Assembly: GCA_937922175.1 (NCBI GenBank)
Contig: CAKZUU010000214.1
Span: forward strand, 1-9,658
Length of the DNA: 9,658 bases
Direction of reading: 5' to 3'
DNA from: an uncultured Gemmataceae bacterium
Lineage (GTDB): Bacteria > Planctomycetota > Planctomycetia > Gemmatales > Gemmataceae
Shown: piece after piece, positions 1-6,194 of the stretch
How the letters are laid out: every line of letters begins with the position of its first letter
Position numbering within the stretch: the stretch's first letter is position 1
The notes under the pieces: generated by a model
Seen by the model: only the letters and a program-made list of their open reading frames with translations
Databases searched by the model: none
Told to the model about the DNA's origin: nothing
Program-made: the position numbers and the translations under genes

Positions 1-1887
1 TGCCGACAGAGAGGCCAGCGAAAGCGATTCCCGAGTGGAGAGTTGCACGAGACAGGCCGCCCCTGCGATGACGTCAGCGAGTGCTTGCGGGTCCAATCGA
101 CCCAAGCAGCGAATGCCGTCGTCCCATCGTCCGGGCCGAGCGTCTCCGGTGAGGACCAGTTCCCATTTCGAGCCTCGCTCGCGACGATCGTTTCGGAACC
201 ACTCGAGCAGCAGGTGGAAGTTCTTCTCTTTGCAGGCGCGACCGGCGTAGAGAAGATATGGGACGGATGATCGGACCCGATGTCGGCCCCGCTCGGGGTC
301 GCCCGTCGGAGCCGGCAGGTATGTGCCGACCTCGACCGTGTTGGGGTGATGAATCCCGAGCGACAATTCCGCCAAACGTCGCTCAGCGGCGCTATGGTAC
401 AAAATGCCCCCGATGATCTGGCAGAGTTCTCGCAACTCCATCCGGTGAGCTAACACTTCGTCGTGAAAGCAGGGAAGCAGTAAGACCTGTTCCGGACACT
501 GGCGAACGACCTCCCACGTCAACCCGCAGCTATACGGTCCGACGATTGCGGCGTCGAACTCGTGGCATCGGGTCGCCCAAGCAGCGAGCAAACGGTCCGA
601 ATGGCGTGTGGCGTCCACAAATTCCTGCCACGTCGCTTCGCCGAATTCGATGCGCTGAGACAGGGACGAGGAGGCCGTCACGCTCGGGCGGTTTTTCGGG
701 AAGCGGTGAAGGGTGAAGCCAGGCAGGCGTTCCTCGGTTCCGTCGGTGGAGAAGACTTCAACGGCGGCTCCCTCGGAGGCCAAAGTTTGGGCGATCAAAC
801 GAAGGGATTGTTCGGCTCCGCCGACGACGTTGAACCCAAAGTCGGGAGCGATGACGGCGATTTTGGGGGGGACTCTGGAACTGGGCCGAGGCGCGGTTCG
901 AGACAAGGCCCGACGAATCTGTCGAGCCAAGTCGTCGGGATCGTCCGGAGTGAAGGATAATCCTGCACCGGCCATTGTCTCGGGCAAGGCCGACGAACGG
1001 GCGACGATCACGGGCAGACCGGCAGCCATCGCCTCGCGGACGGGCAAGCCGCACCCTTCGTGAACTGAGGGCAGCACGAAGACGTCGGCGTGGCGGTAGG
1101 CCGACGCCAATTCCGACGGGCCGACGCGGCCCCGCCAGTGGATTCGATCCACCAGATGCAACGTTGCGGCTCGCTGCTCGCAACGTTCTCGTTCGTGTCG
1201 ATAGATTTCGCCACTGTCACCGATCACAAGAAGATGCACCGGCGGATCGTCCTGGCGCAATCGCGACAGCGCTTCGATCAGCACGGGCAAGCGTTTGTTC
1301 GGTGCCAGCCGGCCCACGAACAGTATCAGCCGCGCGTGATCCGGTATTTCCCAAAGTTGAGATCGGGTCGTCGTCGGTCCCGCATCAGTCTCGGGTGGTT
1401 GAAACCACAACGGCACGAGATGGACTCTCTGCTCCGGGAAGCCCGTCGCCCGACACAATTCGTCGCGCATAAAGCGGCTGTGAACGATGGCCGCATCGGC
1501 ATACCAAACCAGGCTCCGGCGATCTTGACCCGCCCGAAGCTGTTCGGCGGGGCCGTCCCAATATTCCGGGGGGGTGACACCGTAGTAGTCGAACAGGATG
1601 CGGGGACCACCATCGGCGAGCTTGGGTAGCAGGTCCAAAGCCCGATAATCCTGGGTGAAATGCACGATGAGGCAATCTGTTTGCCGCAGCTCATCCAACG
1701 CTTGGTCGAGGTTTCGATCCGAAAGGATTTGGACCTTTCCCCTCAGCGCCGGCTGAAGTCGACGGTCGCATTCGATCCAAACCTGGACGTCGTCGCCCCG
1801 CTGGTGGAAGAACCGGGCGCGTGCGGCGATTTGGTTGCCGAGGGCATCGCCGAAGCGAGCATTGTGCGACAAAAGCCCGACGCGCAT
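1..1887 (-). CDS. Tandem GT4 glycosyltransferase, two GT-B modules in one chain (3' end outside window)
   Basis: The frame is open from ATG at 1887 to the left edge: 629 codons and no stop, so the C-terminus is missing. Residues about 1-330 form a complete GT4-type module: N-terminal Rossmann half (MRVGLLSHNARFGDALGNQ), nucleotide-sugar half with VGRLAPNKRL (191-200), VIGDSGE (221-227), and the EX7E motif EGCGLPVRE with Glu277 and Glu285. A second module starts at about 341 (KIAVIAPDFGFNVVGGAEQS), with YAGRACKEKNFHLLL (547-561), LTGD (579-582) and STRESLSLASLSA at the edge. GT4 enzymes transfer sugars from nucleotide-sugar donors, usually in the cytoplasm in polysaccharide, glycolipid or protein glycosylation; donor and acceptor cannot be told here. 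An AAGGA at 1901-1897 lies 9 nt before the ATG, and an in-frame TGA lies upstream. In the second module the position of the second EX7E Glu is Ser628. It follows the SecA-like gene on the same strand, 135 bp downstream. Family assignment is secure; substrate unknown. Confidence 0.9.
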   Translation of the reverse strand, partial: MRVGLLSHNARFGDALGNQIAARARFFHQRGDDVQVWIECDRRLQPALRGKVQILSDRNLDQALDELRQTDCLIVHFTQDYRALDLLPKLADGGPRILFDYYGVTPPEYWDGPAEQLRAGQDRRSLVWYADAAIVHSRFMRDELCRATGFPEQRVHLVPLWFQPPETDAGPTTTRSQLWEIPDHARLILFVGRLAPNKRLPVLIEALSRLRQDDPPVHLLVIGDSGEIYRHERERCEQRAATLHLVDRIHWRGRVGPSELASAYRHADVFVLPSVHEGCGLPVREAMAAGLPVIVARSSALPETMAGAGLSFTPDDPDDLARQIRRALSRTAPRPSSRVPPKIAVIAPDFGFNVVGGAEQSLRLIAQTLASEGAAVEVFSTDGTEERLPGFTLHRFPKNRPSVTASSSLSQRIEFGEATWQEFVDATRHSDRLLAAWATRCHEFDAAIVGPYSCGLTWEVVRQCPEQVLLLPCFHDEVLAHRMELRELCQIIGGILYHSAAERRLAELSLGIHHPNTVEVGTYLPAPTGDPERGRHRVRSSVPYLLYAGRACKEKNFHLLLEWFRNDRRERGSKWELVLTGDARPGRWDDGIRCLGRLDPQALADVIAGAACLVQLSTRESLSLASLSA

Positions 1888-1940
1888 GCCGGTCCGTCCT
1901 TGGAGTGGAGGAAATGGGGTAAGCGAGGAAATCGTAGCAA

Positions 1941-1955
1941 GGCGGCGAAGCCGCC
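1941..1955 (-). repeat. Small GC-rich inverted repeat between the secA-like and glycosyltransferase genes
   Basis: GGCGGC (1941-1946) and GCCGCC (1950-1955) form a perfect 6-bp stem with a 3-nt loop. It lies in the 135-bp gap between the SecA-like stop and the glycosyltransferase start. Read on the minus strand it is followed by TTGCTACGATTTCC, with no proper T-run, so it is not a convincing intrinsic terminator. It could be a weak attenuator, an mRNA-stabilising hairpin, or chance in GC-rich DNA. The rest of the gap shows nothing recognisable. Confidence 0.35.
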
Positions 1956-2022
1956 GCAATCCCGACTTTGATCACGGTGACGGCATTCGGGTCGGGTGTC
2001 CGCGTTGTCGGCCCGGCGGCGG

Positions 2023-4041
2023 TCAATCGACGTGCAGATCCGCCCCGAGTTCCTTGAGGATCTGTTCCCGGTGTTTGTGCCACATCATCAGGTCGATGCG
2101 TTGTCGGCGATGCTTGCGTTCGAGCCGTTTTTGAGCACGTCGGAACAGAGGGAGGTAGCGTTGCCAGGATTCGGCCCGGCCGGAGCGTGCCTTGCGTTTG
2201 AGGGCGTTGGCTCGACGTTCGCCCAATCCTTCAAGCAACTGATCTTCCAAAGAGAGGAAGAACTGGCACGACCCGACATCGCCTTGGCGACCGGCGCGGC
2301 CGGCCAGTTGTCGGTCGATGCGGAGGGCTTCGTGGCGTTCGGTGCCCAGGACGTGTAAACCTCCGACCTCCAAGACCCGTGGTTCGGGTTTGATATCGGT
2401 TCCTCGACCGGCCATGTTCGTCGCCACCGTGACCTTGCCCCATAAGCCGGCCTTTTTGACGATTTCGGCCTCGGCGGCGTGATTCTTCGCATTGAGCACA
2501 TCGTGTTCGATCCCCTCTTTCCGAAGGAGAGCGGAGAGATACTCCGACTTATCGACGGAGCGCGTTCCCACGAGGACGGGGCGACCTTGGGCATGGAGCC
2601 GTTTGATCTCTTCGACCACTGCCAGGAATTTGCTTTCTTCCGTGGGGAAGATGCGATCGGGCCAATGTTGGCGACGCACCGGTTTGTTGGTCGGAACACA
2701 GACGACCCAGAGCTTGTAGACCCGGTAAAGCTCCCACCAGTTTTGGGCGGCGGTGCCCGTCATCCCGGCGAGCTTCTTGTACAAGCGGTAGTAGCTTTGG
2801 TAGGTGATCTGGGCGGCATGCTCGCTGGCTTTCGTTACGGTGACACCTTCTTTGACCTCGACCGCTTGATGCATTCCGTCGCGCCAGTGGCGGTCGGGCT
2901 GGGCACGTCCGGTTGACTCGTCGATCAGCACGATCTTGCCTTCGTGCACCATGTAATGCTGATCGCGGCGATAGCGGTGATGGGCCCACAAGGCACGCTC
3001 GACATGCTCTTGCAATTTGTCCATCGCGTGGGAGTGCTCGCCGCTGGGGGGATTCGACCAGCGAAGGACCTGTCGACCGGCATCGGTGAGTTCGATTTTG
3101 TGTTTCTTTTCATCGAGATAGAAATGATGCTGGGGAATCATCCCGCGGGCGACCTGATCGGCCCAGTAGTAGACGGCCGCTTCTTCCGACGTGGCAGGGC
3201 GTGTCGGTCCGGCGATAATCAGGGGCGTTCGCGCTTCGTCGATGAAGATGCTGTCGGCTTCGTCCACCAGAGCGAAATGGTGGCCCCGCTGCACTCGGGG
3301 ATCAATGTCGCCGGCATCGCCTTGTTCGTGAGCAAACCAGGGCTTCCAGAAGGCGATGCCCTGGGCAGGTCCTTGTTTGAGTTTTAATTTGTCCCGGAGG
3401 TAATCGAAGCCGAACTCACTCGCCGTTCCGTGAGTGATGTCGCAATGATACATCTGTTTGCGTTCGGGATCGGGCATGCGTTGTTGCAAAAAGCCGACTT
3501 TCAATCCCAACATTTCGTAGACGGGAGCCATCCACTCGGCATCACGCTTGGCCAGATAATCGTTAACCGTTGTGACATGTACCCCTTTGCCAGTCAGGGC
3601 GTTAAGAAAGACGGGGAAGGCGGCGACCAGTGTTTTGCCCTCGCCGGTGGCCAGCTCGGCGACAGCACCGAAATGCAAGACGACGCCGGCGGCGATTTGA
3701 ACGTCATAGGGCCTTAGCCCCAGCGCGCGTTGGGCGGCCACGCACACCATCCCATACGCTTCGGGTACAAGTTGGTCGAGCTTGACTCCTCCTCGGGCAC
3801 GCCCGCGAAGTTTCTTGGCCCGAAGGAGTAAGTCCCGATCGTTGAGTTTGCTGAATTCAGCCTCCCAACGGCGGATGGCATCGATGGCGAGCGCGGCCCG
3901 TGCCAATCGGCGCTGCGCGGGGGTACCGAACAGCAGCCGCAGATGGTTCCACCATCTTGGTCCGAGGCGTTTGCGGGCCGGCTCCCCCCGCCATTCCCCT
4001 CGGGTTTCCTGCAATTCTTCCTGCTCGAGGATGGGGCCCAT
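2023..4041 (-). CDS. secA: Short SecA-type preprotein translocase ATPase paralogue (no finger, wing or C-tail)
   Basis: SecA is the cytosolic motor that pushes unfolded preproteins through SecYEG using ATP. This 672-residue protein has the SecA motor in order: Q-motif region LRPYDVQ (109-115), Walker A ATGEGKT (131-137), THGTASEFGFDYLRD (203-217), Walker B LVDEADS then IDEARTPLII (258-277), the preprotein cross-linking region to about 410, MTGTA (427-431), and NBD2 with TNMAGRGTDI (541-550), GTERHEALRIDRQLAGRAGRQGD (566-588). Canonical SecA is about 800-900 residues. This chain ends near residue 672, just inside the first scaffold helix, so the two-helix finger, wing domain and zinc-binding tail are missing. 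The stop is a clean TGA, not an obvious frameshift. About 23 extra residues sit between the DYLRD motif and Walker B (219-249), while the insertion usual in E. coli NBD2 before GGLH is short. The ATG at 4041 has a strong Shine-Dalgarno. It is probably a second, specialised SecA; the housekeeping gene is not in the window. Motor assignment is certain, role inferred. Confidence 0.95.
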   Translation of the reverse strand: MGPILEQEELQETRGEWRGEPARKRLGPRWWNHLRLLFGTPAQRRLARAALAIDAIRRWEAEFSKLNDRDLLLRAKKLRGRARGGVKLDQLVPEAYGMVCVAAQRALGLRPYDVQIAAGVVLHFGAVAELATGEGKTLVAAFPVFLNALTGKGVHVTTVNDYLAKRDAEWMAPVYEMLGLKVGFLQQRMPDPERKQMYHCDITHGTASEFGFDYLRDKLKLKQGPAQGIAFWKPWFAHEQGDAGDIDPRVQRGHHFALVDEADSIFIDEARTPLIIAGPTRPATSEEAAVYYWADQVARGMIPQHHFYLDEKKHKIELTDAGRQVLRWSNPPSGEHSHAMDKLQEHVERALWAHHRYRRDQHYMVHEGKIVLIDESTGRAQPDRHWRDGMHQAVEVKEGVTVTKASEHAAQITYQSYYRLYKKLAGMTGTAAQNWWELYRVYKLWVVCVPTNKPVRRQHWPDRIFPTEESKFLAVVEEIKRLHAQGRPVLVGTRSVDKSEYLSALLRKEGIEHDVLNAKNHAAEAEIVKKAGLWGKVTVATNMAGRGTDIKPEPRVLEVGGLHVLGTERHEALRIDRQLAGRAGRQGDVGSCQFFLSLEDQLLEGLGERRANALKRKARSGRAESWQRYLPLFRRAQKRLERKHRRQRIDLMMWHKHREQILKELGADLHVD

Positions 4042-4050
4042 GCTCTCTGT

Positions 4051-4056
4051 TCCTCC
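4051..4056 (-). promoter_or_regulatory. Shine-Dalgarno of the secA-like gene
   Basis: On the minus strand GGAGGA lies 9 nt before the ATG at 4041. It is the best ribosome-binding site in the window and fixes that start, which gives an N-terminus about 30 residues longer than the usual SecA N-terminus. Confidence 0.75.
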
Positions 4057-4111
4057 GCGTAGCTGGGGTCAACGTGCCGCGTGATGGCCGCCCTGGTCCA
4101 CATCGCGCTTC

Positions 4112-4141
4112 AGCATAGCAAAACGCCCATGACAAGGGCAA
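4112..4141 (-). promoter_or_regulatory. Candidate sigma-70-type promoter for the secA-like gene
   Basis: On the minus strand TTGCCC (4141-4136) is separated by 18 bp from TATGCT (4117-4112). The latter is preceded by TG plus one base, as in an extended -10. Each hexamer matches 4 of 6 consensus bases. Transcription would start near 4105 and leave a leader of about 64 nt. The location in the divergent spacer fits, but promoter consensus in this kind of organism is poorly known, so this is a tentative call. Confidence 0.3.
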
Positions 4142-4240
4142 ATCGAGTCCTTGTCGGCAGCGTCGATCGGGGATTTCCCAGCCGACAGCAGGAAGAATTT
4201 GGTGGTAAAGTTGAGGCGAAGCGGTTTTTTGGGTGCCCGA

Positions 4241-5161
4241 ATGCTCCTGCTGAATATCCATGCTTCCCCCGTCAACGCGGTTGTTTTTTCTGCCGATGGC
4301 CGTTGGTTGGCCAGCGCCGGCGACGATGGCGACATTTGGTTGACCGATCTGCACTTGAAAAACGGTCGACAGCGGATAGCTTGGGGTGCCAAGTACGTCT
4401 TCGCCTTGGACCTCTCGCCCGATAGTCGGTTGCTCGCAGCCGCGACCGATGCGAGCCTGTTGCTTCTGCAGCGGGAGGGCGACAACTGGCGGCCGGTCAT
4501 GCAACGCAATGACCACCGCGGATGGGTGACCTCCGTGAGCTTCGATCCGACGGGCCAAGTGCTCGCCAGCGGTGGGGTGGATGGCGTCGTTCGGCTGTGG
4601 AACGCCACCCGGGGTCAACGACATCCCTGGCGTCTCTTGCAGGCATCTGTTGGGCCGATTCGCAGTGTCCGGTTCTCCCCTGACGGACGATTCGTCGCCG
4701 CGGCCGGTGCCACTGGGTTGGCCGTGTGGCATCCCCTGGGCAGTGCTCCTTGTTTCGTCCACCGCTTTCGCAACGCCGATGCTCGATCTGTTGCCTTTAG
4801 TTCCGATGGTCGATTTCTGTGGACGGCGACGAGCCGGTCGATTCTCCAACTCGACCTCGACGAGGGCGACATCCGACCCCTCTTGGCGGGAGACATCAAC
4901 GCGTTCCGCTGCGTCCAGACGTGTCCCCGGGGCGACACGTTGTTGATCGGCCGCGATGACGGTCGCATGCAATACCTGGAGTTGCACCATGCGTCGGAGG
5001 GCGATCAAGCCGCTCCGCGGCACAACCCGTGTCACGGTGCTGCCGTCAATGCCGTCGCATTCCATCCCGAGGGCCGATTGGCCGCCACCGCCGGTGATGA
5101 CAACTGCGTGTGCATCTGCGCCGTGGAGGCCCCGGTCCTCGAAGGGTCGAATCGTCAATGA
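4241..5161 (+). CDS. Stand-alone seven-blade WD40 beta-propeller protein
   Basis: From ATG at 4241 the product is 306 residues and almost entirely WD40-type repeats. Blades centre on VNAVVFSADGRWLASAGDDG (11-30), FALDLSPDSRLLAAATD (54-70), VTSVSFDPTGQVLASGGVDG (96-115, ending VVRLW), IRSVRFSPDGRFVAAAG (140-156), ARSVAFSSDGRFLWTA (181-196), a diverged blade around 217-248, and VNAVAFHPEGRLAATAGDD (269-287). Seven blades would close one propeller. No signal peptide, membrane helix or catalytic domain is fused, so it is probably a cytoplasmic scaffold for other proteins; partners are unknown. The frame is open further upstream: GTG at 4202 has AGGAAG 6 nt before it and would add 13 residues, and TTG at 4151 would add 30. 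ATG 4241 is preferred because the first blade begins right after it, though its own Shine-Dalgarno is poor. The gene diverges from secA and its stop overlaps the oppositely oriented small membrane-protein gene by 7 bp. Confidence 0.85.
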   Translation: MLLLNIHASPVNAVVFSADGRWLASAGDDGDIWLTDLHLKNGRQRIAWGAKYVFALDLSPDSRLLAAATDASLLLLQREGDNWRPVMQRNDHRGWVTSVSFDPTGQVLASGGVDGVVRLWNATRGQRHPWRLLQASVGPIRSVRFSPDGRFVAAAGATGLAVWHPLGSAPCFVHRFRNADARSVAFSSDGRFLWTATSRSILQLDLDEGDIRPLLAGDINAFRCVQTCPRGDTLLIGRDDGRMQYLELHHASEGDQAAPRHNPCHGAAVNAVAFHPEGRLAATAGDDNCVCICAVEAPVLEGSNRQ

Positions 5162-5337
5162 CCGGGATTGCCGATCCACCAATTCAGGATGTAGCTGGCG
5201 ACGCCGAAACCGATAATCCCCATCAGGCAAATGACCCACAGTTTCAGGACCGTCATACTCGCGGAATCGGAGGGCGGCGTCGGCTGCGAAGTTGGTGCGG
5301 TCATGATCCACTTCCCCTTGCCGTTAACGTAGCTCAT
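5155..5337 (-). CDS. Small single-pass membrane protein of unknown function, 60 aa
   Basis: A 60-residue protein has a hydrophilic, Pro/Ser/Thr-rich N-terminus (TAPTSQPTPPSDSAS, 13-27). One strongly hydrophobic helix follows at about 29-52 (VLKLWVICLMGIIGFGVASY), then a short tail ending WWIGNPGH. The ATG at 5337 is chosen because GAGGAG lies 5 nt before it; the upstream in-frame ATG at 5376 has no such site and would run into the pxpB coding region. An internal ATG at 5304 is a weaker alternative. The good ribosome-binding site and plausible membrane protein argue that it is real despite its size. I do not recognise the family. Few charges flank the helix (Lys32 before it), so topology is uncertain. 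Its 3' end overlaps the WD40 gene by 7 bp and its 5' end is 16 bp from pxpB. Confidence 0.65.
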   Translation of the reverse strand: MSYVNGKGKWIMTAPTSQPTPPSDSASMTVLKLWVICLMGIIGFGVASYILNWWIGNPGH

Positions 5338-5341
5338 TGTA

Positions 5342-5348
5342 TCTCCTC
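5342..5348 (-). promoter_or_regulatory. Shine-Dalgarno of the 60-aa membrane protein
   Basis: GAGGAGA on the minus strand sits 4 nt before the ATG at 5337. It is inside the 16-bp gap to the divergent pxpB start. It decides the start of the small gene and is the main evidence that the gene is translated. Confidence 0.65.
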
Positions 5349-5353
5349 GCTCT

Positions 5354-6025
5354 GTGAAGGTGTTGACTCTGGCCAACGTCGGTGATCAGGCAGTCGTGGC
5401 TCATTTTGAAACCGAGGCCGATGCTCTCGCTTTGGCGGCTGCCCTCCGCCAGGCGCATTGGCCCGACGTCGTGGATATCGTCCCGGCCTACCGCCGTGTC
5501 GCCGTCTTTTTCGATCCGGACCTTTGCCGTCTCGACCGGTTTCGGGAACGGTTGGCGAGTTTCATCTTTCAATGCCCATCGTCGAATTTCGTGGGGGTTC
5601 TGCACGAGATTCCCTGTTGTTACGAGTTGGGACCGGACTTGGCAGTGGTGGCCAATGCCACTCGATTGACTTCTGCGGAGGTGATCGATTACCACACTGG
5701 GACGGAATACACCGTTTACGCCATCGGTTTCACGCCGGGATTCCCCTATCTGGGTTATCTCCCGGCCCCATTGTGCGGGGTGCCGCGCCGCGCCAGCCCC
5801 CGCGTGCGGGTTCCAGCGGGAAGTGTAGGCCTGACGGGGCGGCAAACGGGCATCTATCCGATGGAACGCCCTGGTGGCTGGTGTCTCATCGGTCAGACGC
5901 CTTTACAAATCGTCGATGTCGCATCAGGGTACTTTCCGATTCGTGTGGGCGATCGAGTCCGTTTTCGAGCGATCTCTCGACAGGAGTTTGAACGCCTCCA
6001 CGGGAAGCGGTTGCCAATGACGTAG
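5354..6025 (+). CDS. pxpB: PxpB/KipI-family protein (5-oxoprolinase subunit B), no PxpC beside it
   Basis: The 223-residue product matches PxpB (older name KipI) over its full usual length. Motifs are GFTPGFPYLGYLP (125-137), PRRASPRVRVPAGSVGLTG (144-162), QTGIYP (164-169) and PGGWCLIGQT (173-182), with the family's closing GDRVRF (199-204). In the known bacterial system PxpB and PxpC, with PxpA, cleave 5-oxoproline to glutamate using ATP. In Bacillus, KipI inhibits the sporulation kinase KinA. Here neither a PxpC (KipA) nor a PxpA (LamB/YcsF) gene is adjacent: the next gene is an ABC exporter 169 bp on. The start is GTG at 5354, which gives the expected MKVLTLANVGDQAVV N-terminus. It has no Shine-Dalgarno, since the 16 bp before it are pyrimidine-rich, so a leaderless or weakly translated message is possible. 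Family is sure; whether it acts in 5-oxoproline cleavage without neighbours is not. Confidence 0.9.
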   Translation: MKVLTLANVGDQAVVAHFETEADALALAAALRQAHWPDVVDIVPAYRRVAVFFDPDLCRLDRFRERLASFIFQCPSSNFVGVLHEIPCCYELGPDLAVVANATRLTSAEVIDYHTGTEYTVYAIGFTPGFPYLGYLPAPLCGVPRRASPRVRVPAGSVGLTGRQTGIYPMERPGGWCLIGQTPLQIVDVASGYFPIRVGDRVRFRAISRQEFERLHGKRLPMT

Positions 6026-6101
6026 CTTCACCCGAACATCGACGCGCGAGCGTTGGGGAAGCGTGAATACCTCAAAACGCGCCCGCCATGAACGCTCGTC
6101 G

Positions 6102-6116
6102 CTCCAAAGCTTGGAG
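6102..6116. repeat. Short perfect inverted repeat in the pxpB-ABC gap
   Basis: CTCCAA (6102-6107) and TTGGAG (6111-6116) can pair around a 3-nt loop. No T-run follows on either strand, so it is not a clear terminator. The 169-bp gap (6026-6194) otherwise holds no recognisable gene or promoter. The ABC reading frame is open back to a GTG at 6063, but that N-terminal stretch looks non-coding. Confidence 0.3.
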
Positions 6117-6194
6117 GGAATCGCCCTTGCTCGCGGCGGAAGAGATCGGGTACAACCTGGGCTTGGATCTCACGCGGGGAGAATCGCCTCGGTC

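Noticed and set aside
758..1694. Several Arg/Pro-rich open frames on both strands across the glycosyltransferase region
   Set aside because: All lie in other frames than the continuous 629-codon glycosyltransferase frame, which carries clear GT4 motifs; they are shadows.
1941..1955. GC hairpin as an intrinsic terminator after secA
   Set aside because: The stem is only 6 bp and no T-run follows on the minus strand, so it is listed only as an inverted repeat.
2479..3717. Plus-strand frames of 95-147 codons opposite the secA-like gene
   Set aside because: They are antisense to conserved SecA motifs and show no family signature.
4221..4230. T-run after GCGG as a plus-strand terminator
   Set aside because: No stem precedes it and it sits just before, or inside, the start of the WD40 gene.
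3857..5311. A 484-codon open frame on the minus strand, antisense to the WD40 gene and running into secA
   Set aside because: It is long but has no recognisable motif, and its composition is Arg/Gly/Pro/His-rich as expected of a mirror frame in GC-rich DNA. It overlaps well-supported WD40, secA and small membrane-protein genes.
6063..6194. N-terminal extension of the ABC exporter from GTG 6063, and a 78-codon frame from ATG 6088
   Set aside because: The GGGGAAG before 6063 is only 1 nt from the GTG, the extension is unlike exporter N-termini, and the 6088 frame ends inside the ABC gene without motifs.
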